A DNA stretch of 64,000 nucleotides from Gongronella butleri. Lineage: Eukaryota; Mucoromycota; Mucoromycetes; Mucorales; Cunninghamellaceae. Below, in pieces: positions 46,158-57,310 of this stretch. The notes below the pieces were generated by a model that worked only from the letters and a program-made list of their open reading frames with translations, was not told the DNA's origin and searched no databases. The number at the start of each line of letters is the position of its first letter. Positions within the stretch are counted from its first letter, which is position 1. The position numbers and the translations under genes are program-made. The stretch lies in the NCBI GenBank assembly GCA_025201375.1, contig JAIWZP010000002.1, positions 558,001-622,000 of the forward strand, written 5' to 3'.

Positions 46158-48303
46158 ATGGATCCCCATCGAGAGCGGACACTCTCGCCTGCACCAATGA
46201 CACCGACGCCACCCAAGGCGGCCTCAATACTGACGGACTCGCTTTTCCCTGAGCGCAAGCCGTCGTCAGTCGCGCAACTCGCAGACAGTCCCCCTGAGGA
46301 CAAGCAAAAGGAGGACCCGCTGGCCGCGCAGGTGTGGCGGCTATATACAAAGGCCAAGGACACATTGCCTAATGGTGCACGACTCGAGAATCTGACGTGG
46401 CGCATGATGGCCATGACACTCAACAAGAAAAAGGCACAAGAGGGCGAGGATGATGCCATGGATGAGGAGGACGACGATCCCACCGCCATGTACATTGACA
46501 CGAACATGGCAGATTCGCCCATGCCCGACTCGCCACCATCGTCGCTGCATCCCCATCATCAATTGCACTCGTCTGCTCTTTCCTCGGCCGCCTCTTCCTA
46601 CACTTCATCTGTTCACGTAAGTAAAAGAGAAAAAAAAAAGGGAGCAGAAAACGATCCATTGTGGCAAGCAAGGTTTGCCCATTGTCTTCGTGTTGGGGGG
46701 CGGGGAGGGAGGCAAATGCCCTTGCGCCTATTGTTTTTCCCTGTCGCTCGCTCTTTTTTTGGTTTTTTTACTCTCCTTTTATATCTCATTCCATTCAATG
46801 TGTATTTTTTCTCTCTTTTTAGACCGTGCCTGGCAACAACAGCATCACGATTCCTGCGGATCAGGATGTGGACAAAGCGGCGGCAGCTGTTATGCACGCC
46901 GGTGCCATGAGCTTTGAAGATCTGTTGACAAATTATTACGACAAGCCGGATGCTGGATCATTCTCGTCGAACAAGCCCGCTGACGCGGCGACCATTGCGC
47001 CCACATTGGTGCACGACGCGGCGTCTGCCACGGAATCAAGCATCAAAGAGGAGCAAAAACAGCAATCCTCATCACTCAGCGCAAATGGCGGCGACGGCGC
47101 TCATTCGTCCACACGTAAGAAGGGCAAGAGAGGAAAAAGGGAAATCCGCCGAAATGAGCGGCCGACAATGGGAGAATGGCTCATCAAACCTTAATTTTGA
47201 ATTTTTATTTTTTGTTTTTTTTTTAAAAAAAAAAAGATCCCAAGACGACGAAACAAGAAGGTGCCGCCGGGCCATCGAGCACCAATGGCAAAAAGGAGGG
47301 GGGCGCGACAAAGTGCTCGAATTGCTCGACAACGACGACGCCGCTGTGGCGCCGCAATCCCGAGGGCCAGCCATTGTGCAATGCGTGTGGTTTGTTCTTA
47401 AAGTTGCATGGCGTTGTACGGCCGTTGAGTCTCAAGACGGATGTGATTAAGAAGCGCAATCGCAGCAATCCCAACAGCGCGATTTCTGGATCTCATTCGT
47501 CATCGTCTTCGTCGCCTGCGGGCCATACGAGCATTTTAACGACCAGTATGCGCCGCAGCACGCAAGCTGGCGGGACAATGGGCATGATCCATATTGCGCC
47601 AGCCACAACGACCACAGCCACATCCATCGCGTCATCACCAACCACGCCATTGTCGTCGTCGCCCATTGCCACCTCAAGTAGCAGCAGCATGAAACCCATT
47701 GCCATTGCAGCAAAAGATACCCGTGCCATTCGCCCACACGCCAACAGCCTTAAACGCCAACGCCGCTTATCGCAAGAATCTCCCGCTTCCTCCAGCCCAT
47801 CATCGTCGTCGTTTGTGGGCTCCTTTCCTAATCAGGGCCACCAAATCATGCCATTCCAACACCAGCACGTCATCATGCCCGCAGCATCCATCCCGCAGCA
47901 ACAACCTTCACATCTGCAGCCCCAATTGCAGCATCATCTGCAGCAACAGCACCAGAATCAACACCAGCAACATCCATTGCACCAGAATCACCAGAATCAG
48001 CAGCCATTGGGCTTTGGCTACCATCACCCCCTGAATGTCGCAGGCTCGCCCCAGGATATCGTCGTTGGTAGCGCCCCGTCCACCCTGTCATGGCTTCCTC
48101 AGCAGCAGTATCAGCCTCACCAGGCACAATCCCAGCCCGAATCCCCCCTTTATGCCTCCATGCCGCCATTGGCATCCCTCACCCCTGACCAATTGGAGCA
48201 ATTGATCCATCTCTATCAGCAGCAACAACAGCAGCAACAGCAGCCCCAAGGAATCAAGCCGGAACAAACCAACGAAATACCCGCCTGGAACATCCAGCAT
48301 TGA
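46158..48303 (+). CDS. GATA zinc-finger transcription factor with DUF1752 motif (AreA/Gln3/Nit2 type)
   Basis: Exons 46158-46616, 46823-47114 and 47237-48303 give 605 codons. Near residue 60 is the DUF1752 motif [26 protein letters not shown], found in fungal nitrogen-regulatory GATA factors. The single zinc finger ([12 protein letters not shown]...[17 protein letters not shown]) has the class IV C-x2-C-x17-C-x2-C spacing. It is followed by the basic tail [10 protein letters not shown] needed for DNA binding. The last 200 residues are Gln/His/Pro-rich. The family activates genes for use of secondary nitrogen sources. A role in controlling the permease 7 kb upstream is plausible but not shown. 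GATA or TATC words are common in the AT-rich flanks and are not informative by themselves. Confidence 0.94.
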
Positions 48304-48371
48304 TCCATTGTTCTTTTTGATCAGATAGACATCATGCCATCATGCCATTATGCCATCATGCTGCTTTTTGC

Positions 48372-49156
48372 CTTTCTATCGATTGTTCCCAATAGAAAAT
48401 GAATAAAAACAACACCGTTTAAAAATGAAAGAATGTCCATCGCCAAAAAAGTGAGACAAACGAAAAAAGGGGGGGGGGACTAAAGCGGCAAAAAGTTTAA
48501 ATCTTGCAGTGCGACGTTGTGATGCCGGTAGCCAATCAAAACTAGGACCGACTGATGCATGATGTTGATGGATGGGAATGATGGATGCAGGTGCAGCCGA
48601 CGACGAGTCGAGCGAGGTAAAAAAAAAAAAAAAAAAAAAAACAATTCCCGGGTGAAATTATGCAATTTACTTGTTTGTGTCAAATGACATGAATAAATCC
48701 ATAGCCCGGGTGTCAAGTGAAAAAAGAATGAAAAAGAGTCAGAGCAATAAAAAAGTGAAGAGGAGCTTCTTGGGGTTCAGCTAGCCAAGCTTGAATCTTC
48801 TTGAGGAACGGTGCCCGATTTCTAGGTAGGCCCAATCACAATGGCGAGGAGTGACAAAAAATGTACAATACACGAATGAAATTGTCCAACTTTGTTTTTT
48901 GTGTGAAATGGTATGACTGTAGAATTAAGGATGGCAAAATTGGAAACTGAAAAAAGTTAATGATCGGACAGGCCAATCAGATGCCGTGTGTCGGCTCTCA
49001 GTGGACTTTGTAATCATGATACCATTAACGAAAACTGCATGCAAATTCAACTGCAACAGACTCACTATCTAATCGTTCATTTCCAAAGAAAAAAATCATA
49101 GAGAGAAGCAATAATTAATGCCAATGGCATCATCGTCTTCGAAGGGGGGGTGGGCA
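48372..49156 (+). repeat. Diverged tandem duplication, unit 1
   Basis: Begins CTTTCTATCGATTGTTCCCAATAGAAAAT and ends in a G-rich run near 49146. Blocks match unit 2 in the same order: CATAGCC.GGGTG.CAAGTG, TTTTTGTGTG.AA.G..ATGACTGTAGAA, GGCCAATCAGAT.CCGTGT and AT.GAGAGAAGC. No coding capacity is evident. Confidence 0.75.
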
Positions 49157-49212
49157 GCATTTTTTCTTTGTTCTAGGCTGTGATTGACAAAGGCTTGCCA
49201 GCATAATATTGT

Positions 49213-49795
49213 CTTTCTGTCGATTGTCTCAATAGAAAATAAACTACGTTTCCCATATAAAATTGAAAAAGATGCCATAGCCAGGGTGGCAAGTGAAAAA
49301 AGGATGAAAATAAGCCAAGAGCAGTAAAAATGCTAATTATCATATGTCTTCGTGACGAGCAAGCCAAGCGTGAATTTGAGGATGGGTGTCCCGTCCCGAC
49401 TTCAGCCAAAAATCAGACATGCGGCGCGGCGCGCGAGCGTCAAAACCGAAAGACTCGAGTCAAATTGCCCAATTTTGGTTTTTGTGTGGAACGACATGAC
49501 TGTAGAAACAAGGATGCCAAAATTTGAAACTGGAAAAAGTTGGTGAATCGGACCGGCCAATCAGATTCCGTGTTGCGGCTCCCAGTTGACCTTTTTCGTC
49601 AAGCAAGCAGATCATAAAACAAAAAAAAAAAAGAAAAAACACGCAAAAATTGTACACATTCACCGTCCATCTCTTTATTTCCAAGAAAACAACCATCGAG
49701 AGAAGCGGCAGAATGCCAATGTGATCATCGTCGTCCAAAGGGAACGCCTCTGCCGGGAAAATGTGGATTTTTGTGGGGGGGGGGTATCTGTTGCA
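49213..49795 (+). repeat. Diverged tandem duplication, unit 2
   Basis: Begins CTTTCTGTCGATTGTCTCAATAGAAAAT and ends in a G9 run at about 49778-49786. It lies at the 3' end of the minus-strand glycosylase gene, so this unit overlaps that gene's 3' flank, and unit 1 probably arose by copying it. Confidence 0.75.
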
Positions 49796-49822
49796 CACAA
49801 TGGCAAGGTAGGTGCATGCGGA

Positions 49823-50662
49823 TCACGCATCATTCACGATCTGGCACAGCTGCTGGAAGAACCTGGAAGTCCAAAAATAAGAATTGAGCATGTTGTTTTT
49901 CTTCAATTGCGTGTTTTTACTTGAGTTTGTCTGGTTTTTGATAGGCGGACACGATCCCGCTGGTGCTGGGCATGACAAAAAGCTTCGTTTCGCCGTTGCC
50001 GTCTGCCCACGTGATGGTTTCCGGCTGCAGGCCCATTTTTACACTCGCGCTCTTCTTGCCTGCGGCACGAAAAATAAGAATAGTATGTATGTCGCCATTT
50101 GATGTCCTTTTTCTTTTACCTGAATAAATGTCGTAGATGCCCTTGCCAACAAAGCACGCCACTTTGGGTCGCAAGCTGCTAATTTTGGCTTTCAATGCCG
50201 GCGCATTCGCGTGTTGTTCCTGTAAAAAACAAGCAAAACAACGTAAGATGCACGTTTAATCACCCAATTGCTATCCTTTGTCCGACCTTGCGCGTCAATT
50301 CGGACGCGGAGCGCGTGGTGCGTGGTGTCAGATTCGTGATGCCGAGGCCAAATTCCTTGACCATGGTCACATCGTCCGAAAACGTCAATTTGCGCGTGAC
50401 GAGGCCTGAAAGCGATTCAATGGGTCAGAGGGGCACAGTGACAGAATGAAATCGCTTTTACGTTACCCGAGTCAGAGAGGCAAGGCCAAAAATGGTTGGT
50501 GGGACCTGCAAAGTGGTGACCTCTGGCCGTGGACGTCAGACCAGGGTTGATACCGACGAACAAGACACGCAGATCGACGTCGACGCAGTCAGGCACGCCC
50601 TTGTCAATGGCTTTCTTGACGTTCTTGGTCGTAACCTTTTTAAAATACGGCGACACGGGCAT
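49823..50662 (-). CDS. Mismatch-specific uracil/thymine DNA glycosylase (TDG/MUG family)
   Basis: Five exons on the minus strand (50467-50662, 50287-50405, 50120-50219, 49921-50059, 49823-49862) give 197 codons. The active-site motif is GINPGLTSTARGHHFAGPTNHFW, with the Asn of GINPG that activates water, and the intercalation loop region MPSTSGIVSA. The protein removes U or T from G mismatches in base-excision repair. It is a minimal catalytic core without the regulatory N-terminus of vertebrate TDG. The Met at 50662 (MPVSPYFKK) is the most likely start; an in-frame Met at 50752 would add 30 residues rich in hydrophobic and basic positions without acids. Intron 2 has a GTCGGA donor, weaker than others. 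Confidence 0.92.
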
Positions 50663-50855
50663 AGAGAAAGGAGCAGAAACGCAAAAAAGGAAGAAACAAG
50701 GACAAACTGGACGCCAAAATGCAAGTTTTGCAGGGAACAAAAAAGCGGACATTGAAACGTGCGGGGGTTGAATCAATCGAAAATTCGTGGCAGGCTCGCC
50801 GCCAGGACCTTTTTCCCCTTTCTTCCTCATCTTGCCATTTATTTTTTAAAACACG

Positions 50856-51887
50856 ATGAACGAGGAGTCTGTTTTGTTTGGGATCCGCAACATGTTTGCC
50901 GTTGGCAATTATCAGACGCTGATCAACGAGGTGAGCTCGTCGCGGGAGATTGTGTCTGCTGGCGCCAAGCTGGAAGCCCAGGCGTATATGTACCGGTCTT
51001 ATGTTGCGCAAGGCAAGCCCAATCTTGTGCTTGCCGACATCCAGGACTCGCCGGACGTTGATGCTGGACTGCGCGCCATTCGCTTGCTCGCACTGTATCT
51101 GCAACAAAAGGCGCAAGGCCAAAACACCGATGCGCAGCTTCAGCAAGCCCACGAGCTCTTTGACGAAGGCACCAATCGCGTCAATTCCACCGTCCAGGTC
51201 GCCATTGCCTCGTTGTTTGCCAATGCCGCCAAATATAACGATGCCCTGCAGGTTCTGCATGTGCGCACCAAGAAGCTCGAGTGGTATGACTGGGAGAAAA
51301 AAAAAGGAATTTATAGAATGTTCACGCGATGTTTTCTTTTTTATTCTCATTTTTCTCCTTTTTTTCTCATTTTTTTTTTTTAAAAAAAAATTAGCTGCGC
51401 TCTTGCGACGCAGATTTACCTGCAATTGGACCGATTGGATCTTGCGCGCAATGAGGTGCAGCAGACCAAATCGTGGGCCGAGGATGCGCTTTTGCTGCAG
51501 ATCATGGAGGCGTGGGTCGGTTTGCGCGTTGGTGGCGAAAAGTACCAAGAGGCGTTCTACATCTTTGAAGAATTGGGCCAATCGCCTTCCACACAGACGA
51601 CGCAGGTGCTCAATGGCCAGGCTGTCGCCAATTTGGCCATGGGCAGATATCCCGAGGCCGAGAGCCTGCTTCTCGAAGCCCTCAACAAGAACAGCAGCGA
51701 CCCAGAGACACTTGTCAACATGATTGTCGTCTCGCAGCTCCTCACAAAGCCAAATGACGTCGTCGCACGATACATCTCCCAATTGCGCGAGGCTGCGCCC
51801 GAACACCCCTTTTTGCAAGACATTGACCTCAAGTCAAGCCTCTTTGACCGCACCGCTGCGCGATTCAACCTCGTCGATGCCGCCTGA
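50856..51887 (+). CDS. SEC28: Coatomer subunit epsilon
   Basis: Two exons (50856-51283, 51395-51887) give 306 codons, the normal length. TPR-like helical repeats run throughout: LFGIRNMFAVGNYQTLINEV, CALATQIYLQLDRLDLARNEV, WVGLRVGGEKYQEAFYIFEEL, NGQAVANLAMGRYPEAESLLLEAL, NSSDPETLVNMIVVSQLLTK. These match epsilon-COP closely. It is part of the COPI coat, acting in Golgi-to-ER retrieval, and binds alpha-COP. The intron ends TTTTTTTTTTTTAAAAAAAAATTAG, a T/A foldback. Divergent from the glycosylase gene with only about 190 bp between starts, so the two likely share a promoter. Confidence 0.96.
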
Positions 51888-52393
51888 TCGATCAATTCCC
51901 TCCCTTTTTGGTCCATTTTGATGTTTTCTCTTTTTTTTTTCTTTACACCCACCCAGCTCGAATAAAAACAGCACGACTCACAATGTAAGACGCGTCCATT
52001 GGTTCCCCCACTTGTCTATCGCATGCAATGAGACACAAGATTCTTATGCAAAGGGTCTCGAAGCAATTGCCGTGTGATGCACGGGTGTGTGATATGGCGA
52101 TTCAAAGGTGTTTGTGCGACATGATGGGCAAAAGAGGGAAATTGGGGGGAGAGTTATTCGAAGCGTGTGCCCCCAGATGCAAAATGAGCAAACGATCCCG
52201 CCACGCGCTTAAGGTTTACATTAGAAAGATGGCGCTGCGCTCGCATCCATTGCCAATTGAAGTAAAGCGTGCCCAATTCGTGCTTGATCCCTTGGGTTTT
52301 GCCGAAAAATTAATATAAAAGGAGAGGGGCATGATAATGGACCCCTCGATCGTTTTTTTTTCTTTCAACTAACCCCATTCCAAGTCCTTTATC
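51888..52393. other. Intergenic, promoter of first lysozyme gene
   Basis: 3' flank of epsilon-COP, with GAATAAAAA at about 51959. Nothing coding is recognised between here and the lysozyme start. Confidence 0.5.
52314..52320 (+). promoter_or_regulatory. TATA box of first GH25 gene
   Basis: TATAAAA 74 nt before the start at 52394. The second GH25 gene has the same word at 57 nt before its start. Confidence 0.6.
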
Positions 52394-53575
52394 ATGAAAT
52401 TGTCACTGGCTACTCTTGGTCTCCTTGCTGTGTCCGCCATGCAAGGCGCACAGGCGACGCTGGGCGCCGATTCGTCGTCTGCGACGTCGCAATCAGCGTA
52501 CGCGTGCCTCGTCAACAATGGTTACACCAGATTCGTCGGCCGCGCATACATGGTAATGAAACACCGTGTAGAATGTTCTCAAAAAAAGTGCTCACTAAAG
52601 ATTTTCTGGCTTTGCTTCAACAGGAGGCGTATGGCAATAATCCTGGCGGCAAGGTCGACACCAGCGCCGTTACTTCTTACAAGGTATCTTCCCCCCTTTT
52701 ATTTTAAGAATTGAGATGAATGCAAAAGCTTAAAACCCAAATTGTAGAATGCCTATGCCGCCGGTGCCTCGAATTTTGATGGTAAATTGCGAAAAAAAAG
52801 CTCAATTGAACGCAAGACGCGTGCAGAAAGCTCATCTTTATTATTTTTCTAGTCTACATGTTCCCTTGCACCGGACGCAGCACGTAAGACGCGTCCGTCG
52901 AGCCATTGGAGCGCGTTTTCATCCTTTTTTTGTTGTTTTCAGCTGCAAATCCGCCGCCACGCAAGTCCAGGAGCTTGCAGCCTTGTTCTTGAACAACGGG
53001 ATGACCAAGGTCGGTACCGGTAAGTCTTAAAATGAAGGCGTGATTGCGCCAGCTTTATTTTTTTTGATCATCAATGGCTCAATTGCTCTTTTTTTTTTGC
53101 GGCTAGTGTGGTTGGATGTCGAGGTCGACCCTAATGCGAACAACTGGCCCTCGGTTACGAGCAACAAGGCAACGCTCACAGCGTTCAAGACGGCGCTCAA
53201 CAACTCTGGCTTGAAGTAAGCTGCAGCAATTGAGATACAAACAGGAGAAATCTTAACAGAGACTCGTCTTTTAAATAGGTGGGGTGTCTATGCCAGCAAG
53301 AGTCAATGGACCACGGTCACTGGCAGCTTGTCCTGGGTTCTGGATTCGACCAAGCCCCTCTGGTAAGCCATTGAACCCCATTCATGTCGTGTCCTACCGC
53401 GCTTTTCTCATTTTGTTCCGTTTTTATTGGCATTGTTAGGTATCCCCACTATGACAACACCAAGAGCTTCTCGGACTTTACGTCGTTTGGTGGCTGGACA
53501 AAGCCCACTATCAAGCAATACGCTGGCAGCACGAGCATTTGCGGCGCCAACGTCGATTTGAACTACTATGGCTAA
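52394..53575 (+). CDS. Secreted GH25 lysozyme-like protein, copy 1
   Basis: Eight exons (52394-52552, 52624-52683, 52748-52781, 52853-52883, 52943-53019, 53107-53215, 53279-53362, 53440-53575) give 229 codons. Residues 1-20 ([21 protein letters not shown]) are a signal peptide. The GH25 barrel has [23 protein letters not shown], the catalytic Asp-x-Glu in [35 protein letters not shown] and [21 protein letters not shown]. The end of the sequence is the usual ...QY.G....CG..VDLN(Y/V)... of eukaryotic GH25. Members of the family cleave bacterial peptidoglycan, so a role in defence, feeding or competition is likely but not shown. Tiny exons of 31 and 34 nt are notable. Confidence 0.94.
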
Positions 53576-56162
53576 GCTGACCGCTCTTGCCGAGCCGTGC
53601 CTAGCCTCCATTTCCGCTCCTTTCTAGCTGCAATGCTAATAAAATAACAAATTCAATGGCGGCCGCTGGCTGCTTTCGTCTCAATTACATTTGTGCACCG
53701 CCCAAACCCAATTCGGGGGTCTTTTCCATCGCCCCCAATGCACTAATATTTTTATTTTTTTACGCTGACACCTTTTCCTCCATAGCACGCGCATTGGATC
53801 AATGTCGCACAGGTCCAACCTTGCGTGCGGCACTACAAAAAAAAACAAAAAAAAAATGTCGCTGATGTGGTGATTTCGTGTCAATTGGTATGGTCGCGTG
53901 CCGACGTGACGACGTGCATAGTGCTGCGTACATCGTGTTCTAAGAAGAGCAAGAAAATAAAAGGGCTTACTCCCTAACAATGGCCCCAGAATCGATACTT
54001 CGCTGTAGAAAAGGCAGAAAATGAGCCAATGCTTGGACCAGCCACACCGCGAGGCACGTACCATGCCAAATTTGCACATCGTCAGACCAGGATACACCCG
54101 TGCTGTCGGTATCGGCTTGCCTGTCGGTCGGATGGCTTCATGTCCTAAAGCATTGCTAAGCTTGCAGAATGTCCGTCCCGGATAGGACCTCGGCAAATGG
54201 CAATGGGTGCTTTTTGCTTCTGTTTGCTTTTTTTTTTTTTTTTTTGGAAGCGTCGACATCGTGAATTGTCAGTTTCCTCACGCGACTTATTTTTATTTCC
54301 AATTTAGCCTTTTATTTTGTTCTTTTGTGCAAAGAGTCTTTTTGATGCTGTGCAGCGCACCATCATCCATTTTTTTTTTATTTTTGTCGTTTTTGTTGTC
54401 GCCGTCTTGGGCCAGATCATTTTGTGTGCCCTGTCATCACTTCCGCTCGCTTACTTCATATTTTCTCAATTGTGGCTGAACAACCTGCAGCACGCGTCGC
54501 CGTGTAACCGCTCGCTCGTCCCGCGCCTTTCCAAAGTTGGCTAGCAATGCTATTTTCCGTCAGATTGGCTCAATGTAGCACCAAGACGAACCTTGTGGCC
54601 GCAGAAAAAAAAAAAAGGAGGAAATGAGGTGATCGGAACTCCACCCAGCCTTTGGGGCGCGTCGCCGTCTGTGGAATCCAGCTCGATCATTGTTTGAGTC
54701 TCCAAAATGGAATTGCCTCTTCGTACATGCGTCAATCCCTTCTGATCACACCAGCAAAAGAGGCGCTTTTCAATGAATTGCATTTTCTTCATCTTTCAAG
54801 AATGTTTGGAAGTGTGACATAGCCATAACGACGCGCCAATTGTAAAAAAGTGGTATTATCAAGCCATTGGCGAGATTTATGCAAGCAAGGCAGGCACCTT
54901 TGCCTTTTGCGTTCTCTTGGCGCTACCATGTCCATGAAAAACGGAAAAGGAAATTGTGGTGCCAATGTGAAGTCGCGGGCGAGCACGTATTTTGATTTAA
55001 AAATCAAAAAAAAAAAAACCGACGCGCTCGGTCATAAGCGAATCACGTGGCCATTGAATTCATGCAACATTCGGCCATAAGCGAAAAGATCAGTGCCAGC
55101 GGCCCGGGACCAATGGGTGCTGTAATTGATCGCGCTTGCAAGCGTGTCCAACGAAATTGTGGAGGACAAACAAAAAATTATGCACGCATCTTTTATTTTT
55201 TAATCACTTTTTTTTTTTTAGATCTTTATGCGCCATTGCGACGAAGATGGGTCATTGGACTGCTCAGCTACCCCCGTGTCTGGCATCGTTCAAGTCATTG
55301 GCTGGTAAACGGGATAAAGACGCGGTGCACGCTTGCCAAACCCCGTCTCGGCACGGCCCTATCACTTTTTTGTACACATCTTGGTGGATCTCGGCACGAC
55401 CCTCGGGGAGACCAGGCGTGCAACTTTGACTGGCCAGACTAAACGTTTTCTTTTGCGATTAATTTTTATTTTTCCACGCCCAGAACGGCAAAGGTCATCA
55501 AACTTTGACGGATAATGGTTCCGGCGGAGGGTTGTGCTTGTGGCAACATGAAACGAACTGGTTGACGACGTGCAATGGGCATTGTATGCACTATTTTGAC
55601 GCAACGGCAAAAGGTATAGGCAAATATTAGCGGCTCCTTCTTCCTTGTATGTAATGCCACCGTCCAATGCGTTGATAGTTCCACGAGAATACACGTGATG
55701 GTGGGGAAGAAGATGCGTTTGTACAAGGTATTTTGGATAGGCCGATCAGGGGCACACTGGTCTCGATTGTTGCAAGATTGACCCATTGAAGCAATTGTCG
55801 ACTTTTTTGGAAAGTGTACATTAAATTAATGCGATCAGAAAACTTGTGTGCAACGCGTCATGGATCGTCAACAATGGGGGTGGCTGCATGTGCATATTTT
55901 ATTATTAGAGTTTGGTAAATTTGGCAAAACTTTAATTGACGACGCGCTTCTTTTGCATTTTTGCTTGCATTCTCTCTCGTCTTCCATTGCTTTATGCACA
56001 GCATGTAGAGCGCGTAGCCAAATCAAGCATGGTTTGCAAATTTTTATCGATGCATTTTGTGCACTGATCAATAACATGAAGAAGAAATAAAGCAATAAGT
56101 ATAAAATGGGCGGCGCATTTAGCGTGTTGTTCGCTTTTTTCATATTTTTCTTTTACTCCATC
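53576..56162. other. 2.6 kb gene-free spacer between the lysozyme genes
   Basis: No intact gene is recognised. Between 54310 and 54545 an open frame codes a hydrophobic stretch (FVVFVVAVLGQIILCALSSLP) with no known match. On the minus strand, 54790-54930 reads SRQWLDNTTFLQLARRYGYV, with the look of a decayed ankyrin or similar repeat. Both are noted only as possible relics. Confidence 0.4.
56100..56106 (+). promoter_or_regulatory. TATA box of second GH25 gene
   Basis: TATAAAA 57 nt before the start at 56163. Confidence 0.6.
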
Positions 56163-57310
56163 ATGAAACTCTCCATTGCGTCTATTGGTGTGCTTGCTGG
56201 TGTGGCGTGGCAAGGCGTGTCGGCAACGCTTGGTGCGGATGTGTCGGTGGCAACAAGCCAGGATACGTTTTCGTGCCTAATTGGCCAGGGACTGACGCAA
56301 TTTGTGGCGCGCGCCTACGTAAAACACCCTTCATTGCTTTTCAGAATACTCAATTGCGTCCAAGTGGCTGATTTTTGATAATTTTATAATCAGATGGAGG
56401 CATGGGGCCGAGATCCCGGTGGTGCCATTGACTCGGGTGCCGTCACGTCATACAACAACGCATACGCGGCGGGTGCCAACAATGTTGATGTAAGCATCAC
56501 CAGGAAAACAGCAGAAATCTAGCGAAAATTTCGAGATTCGTACAAAATCTCATATTTTTTTTATCTGAAATAACCTAGGTGTATATGTTCCCTTGCACTG
56601 GTCGCAGCAGTATGAGATAAAAGAAAAAACAATGAGCAAACAATGAGAAAGAAAGAACGAAAAAAACTCTGACACTTTTATGCGTGATGTTGCAGCGTGC
56701 AAATCTGCTTCGACGCAAGTGGGCGAATTGGCACAATTGTTTTCAGACAATGGCATGGCCCATGTTGGCACGGGTAAGCAAGTGGCTCGATTGTGTTTCA
56801 GCCATTTGATCCTCAATTTCTTGCTTTTTTGTCGTTTAGTCTGGCTCGATGTCGAAGTGGATTCTAGTGCTGACAACTGGCCCGATGCTGGCAGCAACCA
56901 GGCGACACTGGGTGAATTCAAGGCAGCTTTGGACGACAGCGGATTAAAGTGGGGCATGTAGGTTCGCCTTTTTTGTGTTTTTATTGTTTTGGTGTTGACA
57001 CACTATCTTAATTTCATCCATAGCTACTCGTCGGCGTCGCAGTGGGAGGCCATTACCGGAAGCACTTCTTGGGAGCTTGACTCGAGCAAACCCCTTTGGT
57101 AAAATAACAAAAGAAAAAGAAACAAAAAAAAACAATGCCTTGTGAACATGATTACTTTCCAAAAAAAAAAAAAGGTATGCGCACTACGACGATTCGCAAA
57201 GCTTCTCGGACTTCTCGCCGTTTGGCGGCTGGACATCGCCCTCAGTCAAACAATACGCGGGCGACACGACTCTCTGTGGCGTGGGAGTCGATCTCAACTA
57301 TTATGGCTAA
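56163..57310 (+). CDS. Secreted GH25 lysozyme-like protein, copy 2
   Basis: Same exon plan as copy 1 and roughly 60 percent identical in protein by eye. Signal peptide [21 protein letters not shown]; then [28 protein letters not shown], catalytic DVEVD in [35 protein letters not shown] and [21 protein letters not shown]. All GH25 active-site residues of copy 1 are kept. Intron 1 sits three bases earlier than in copy 1 (the Met of AYMEA is now after the acceptor). Introns and flanks share no long identity, so the duplication is old. Diverged surface residues may mean a different bacterial target or pH range. Confidence 0.93.

Noticed and set aside
54207..54545. Hydrophobic open frames between the two lysozyme genes
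   Set aside because: Hydrophobicity arises from T-rich DNA. A short segment looks membrane-like but no family fits and no exon plan could be built.
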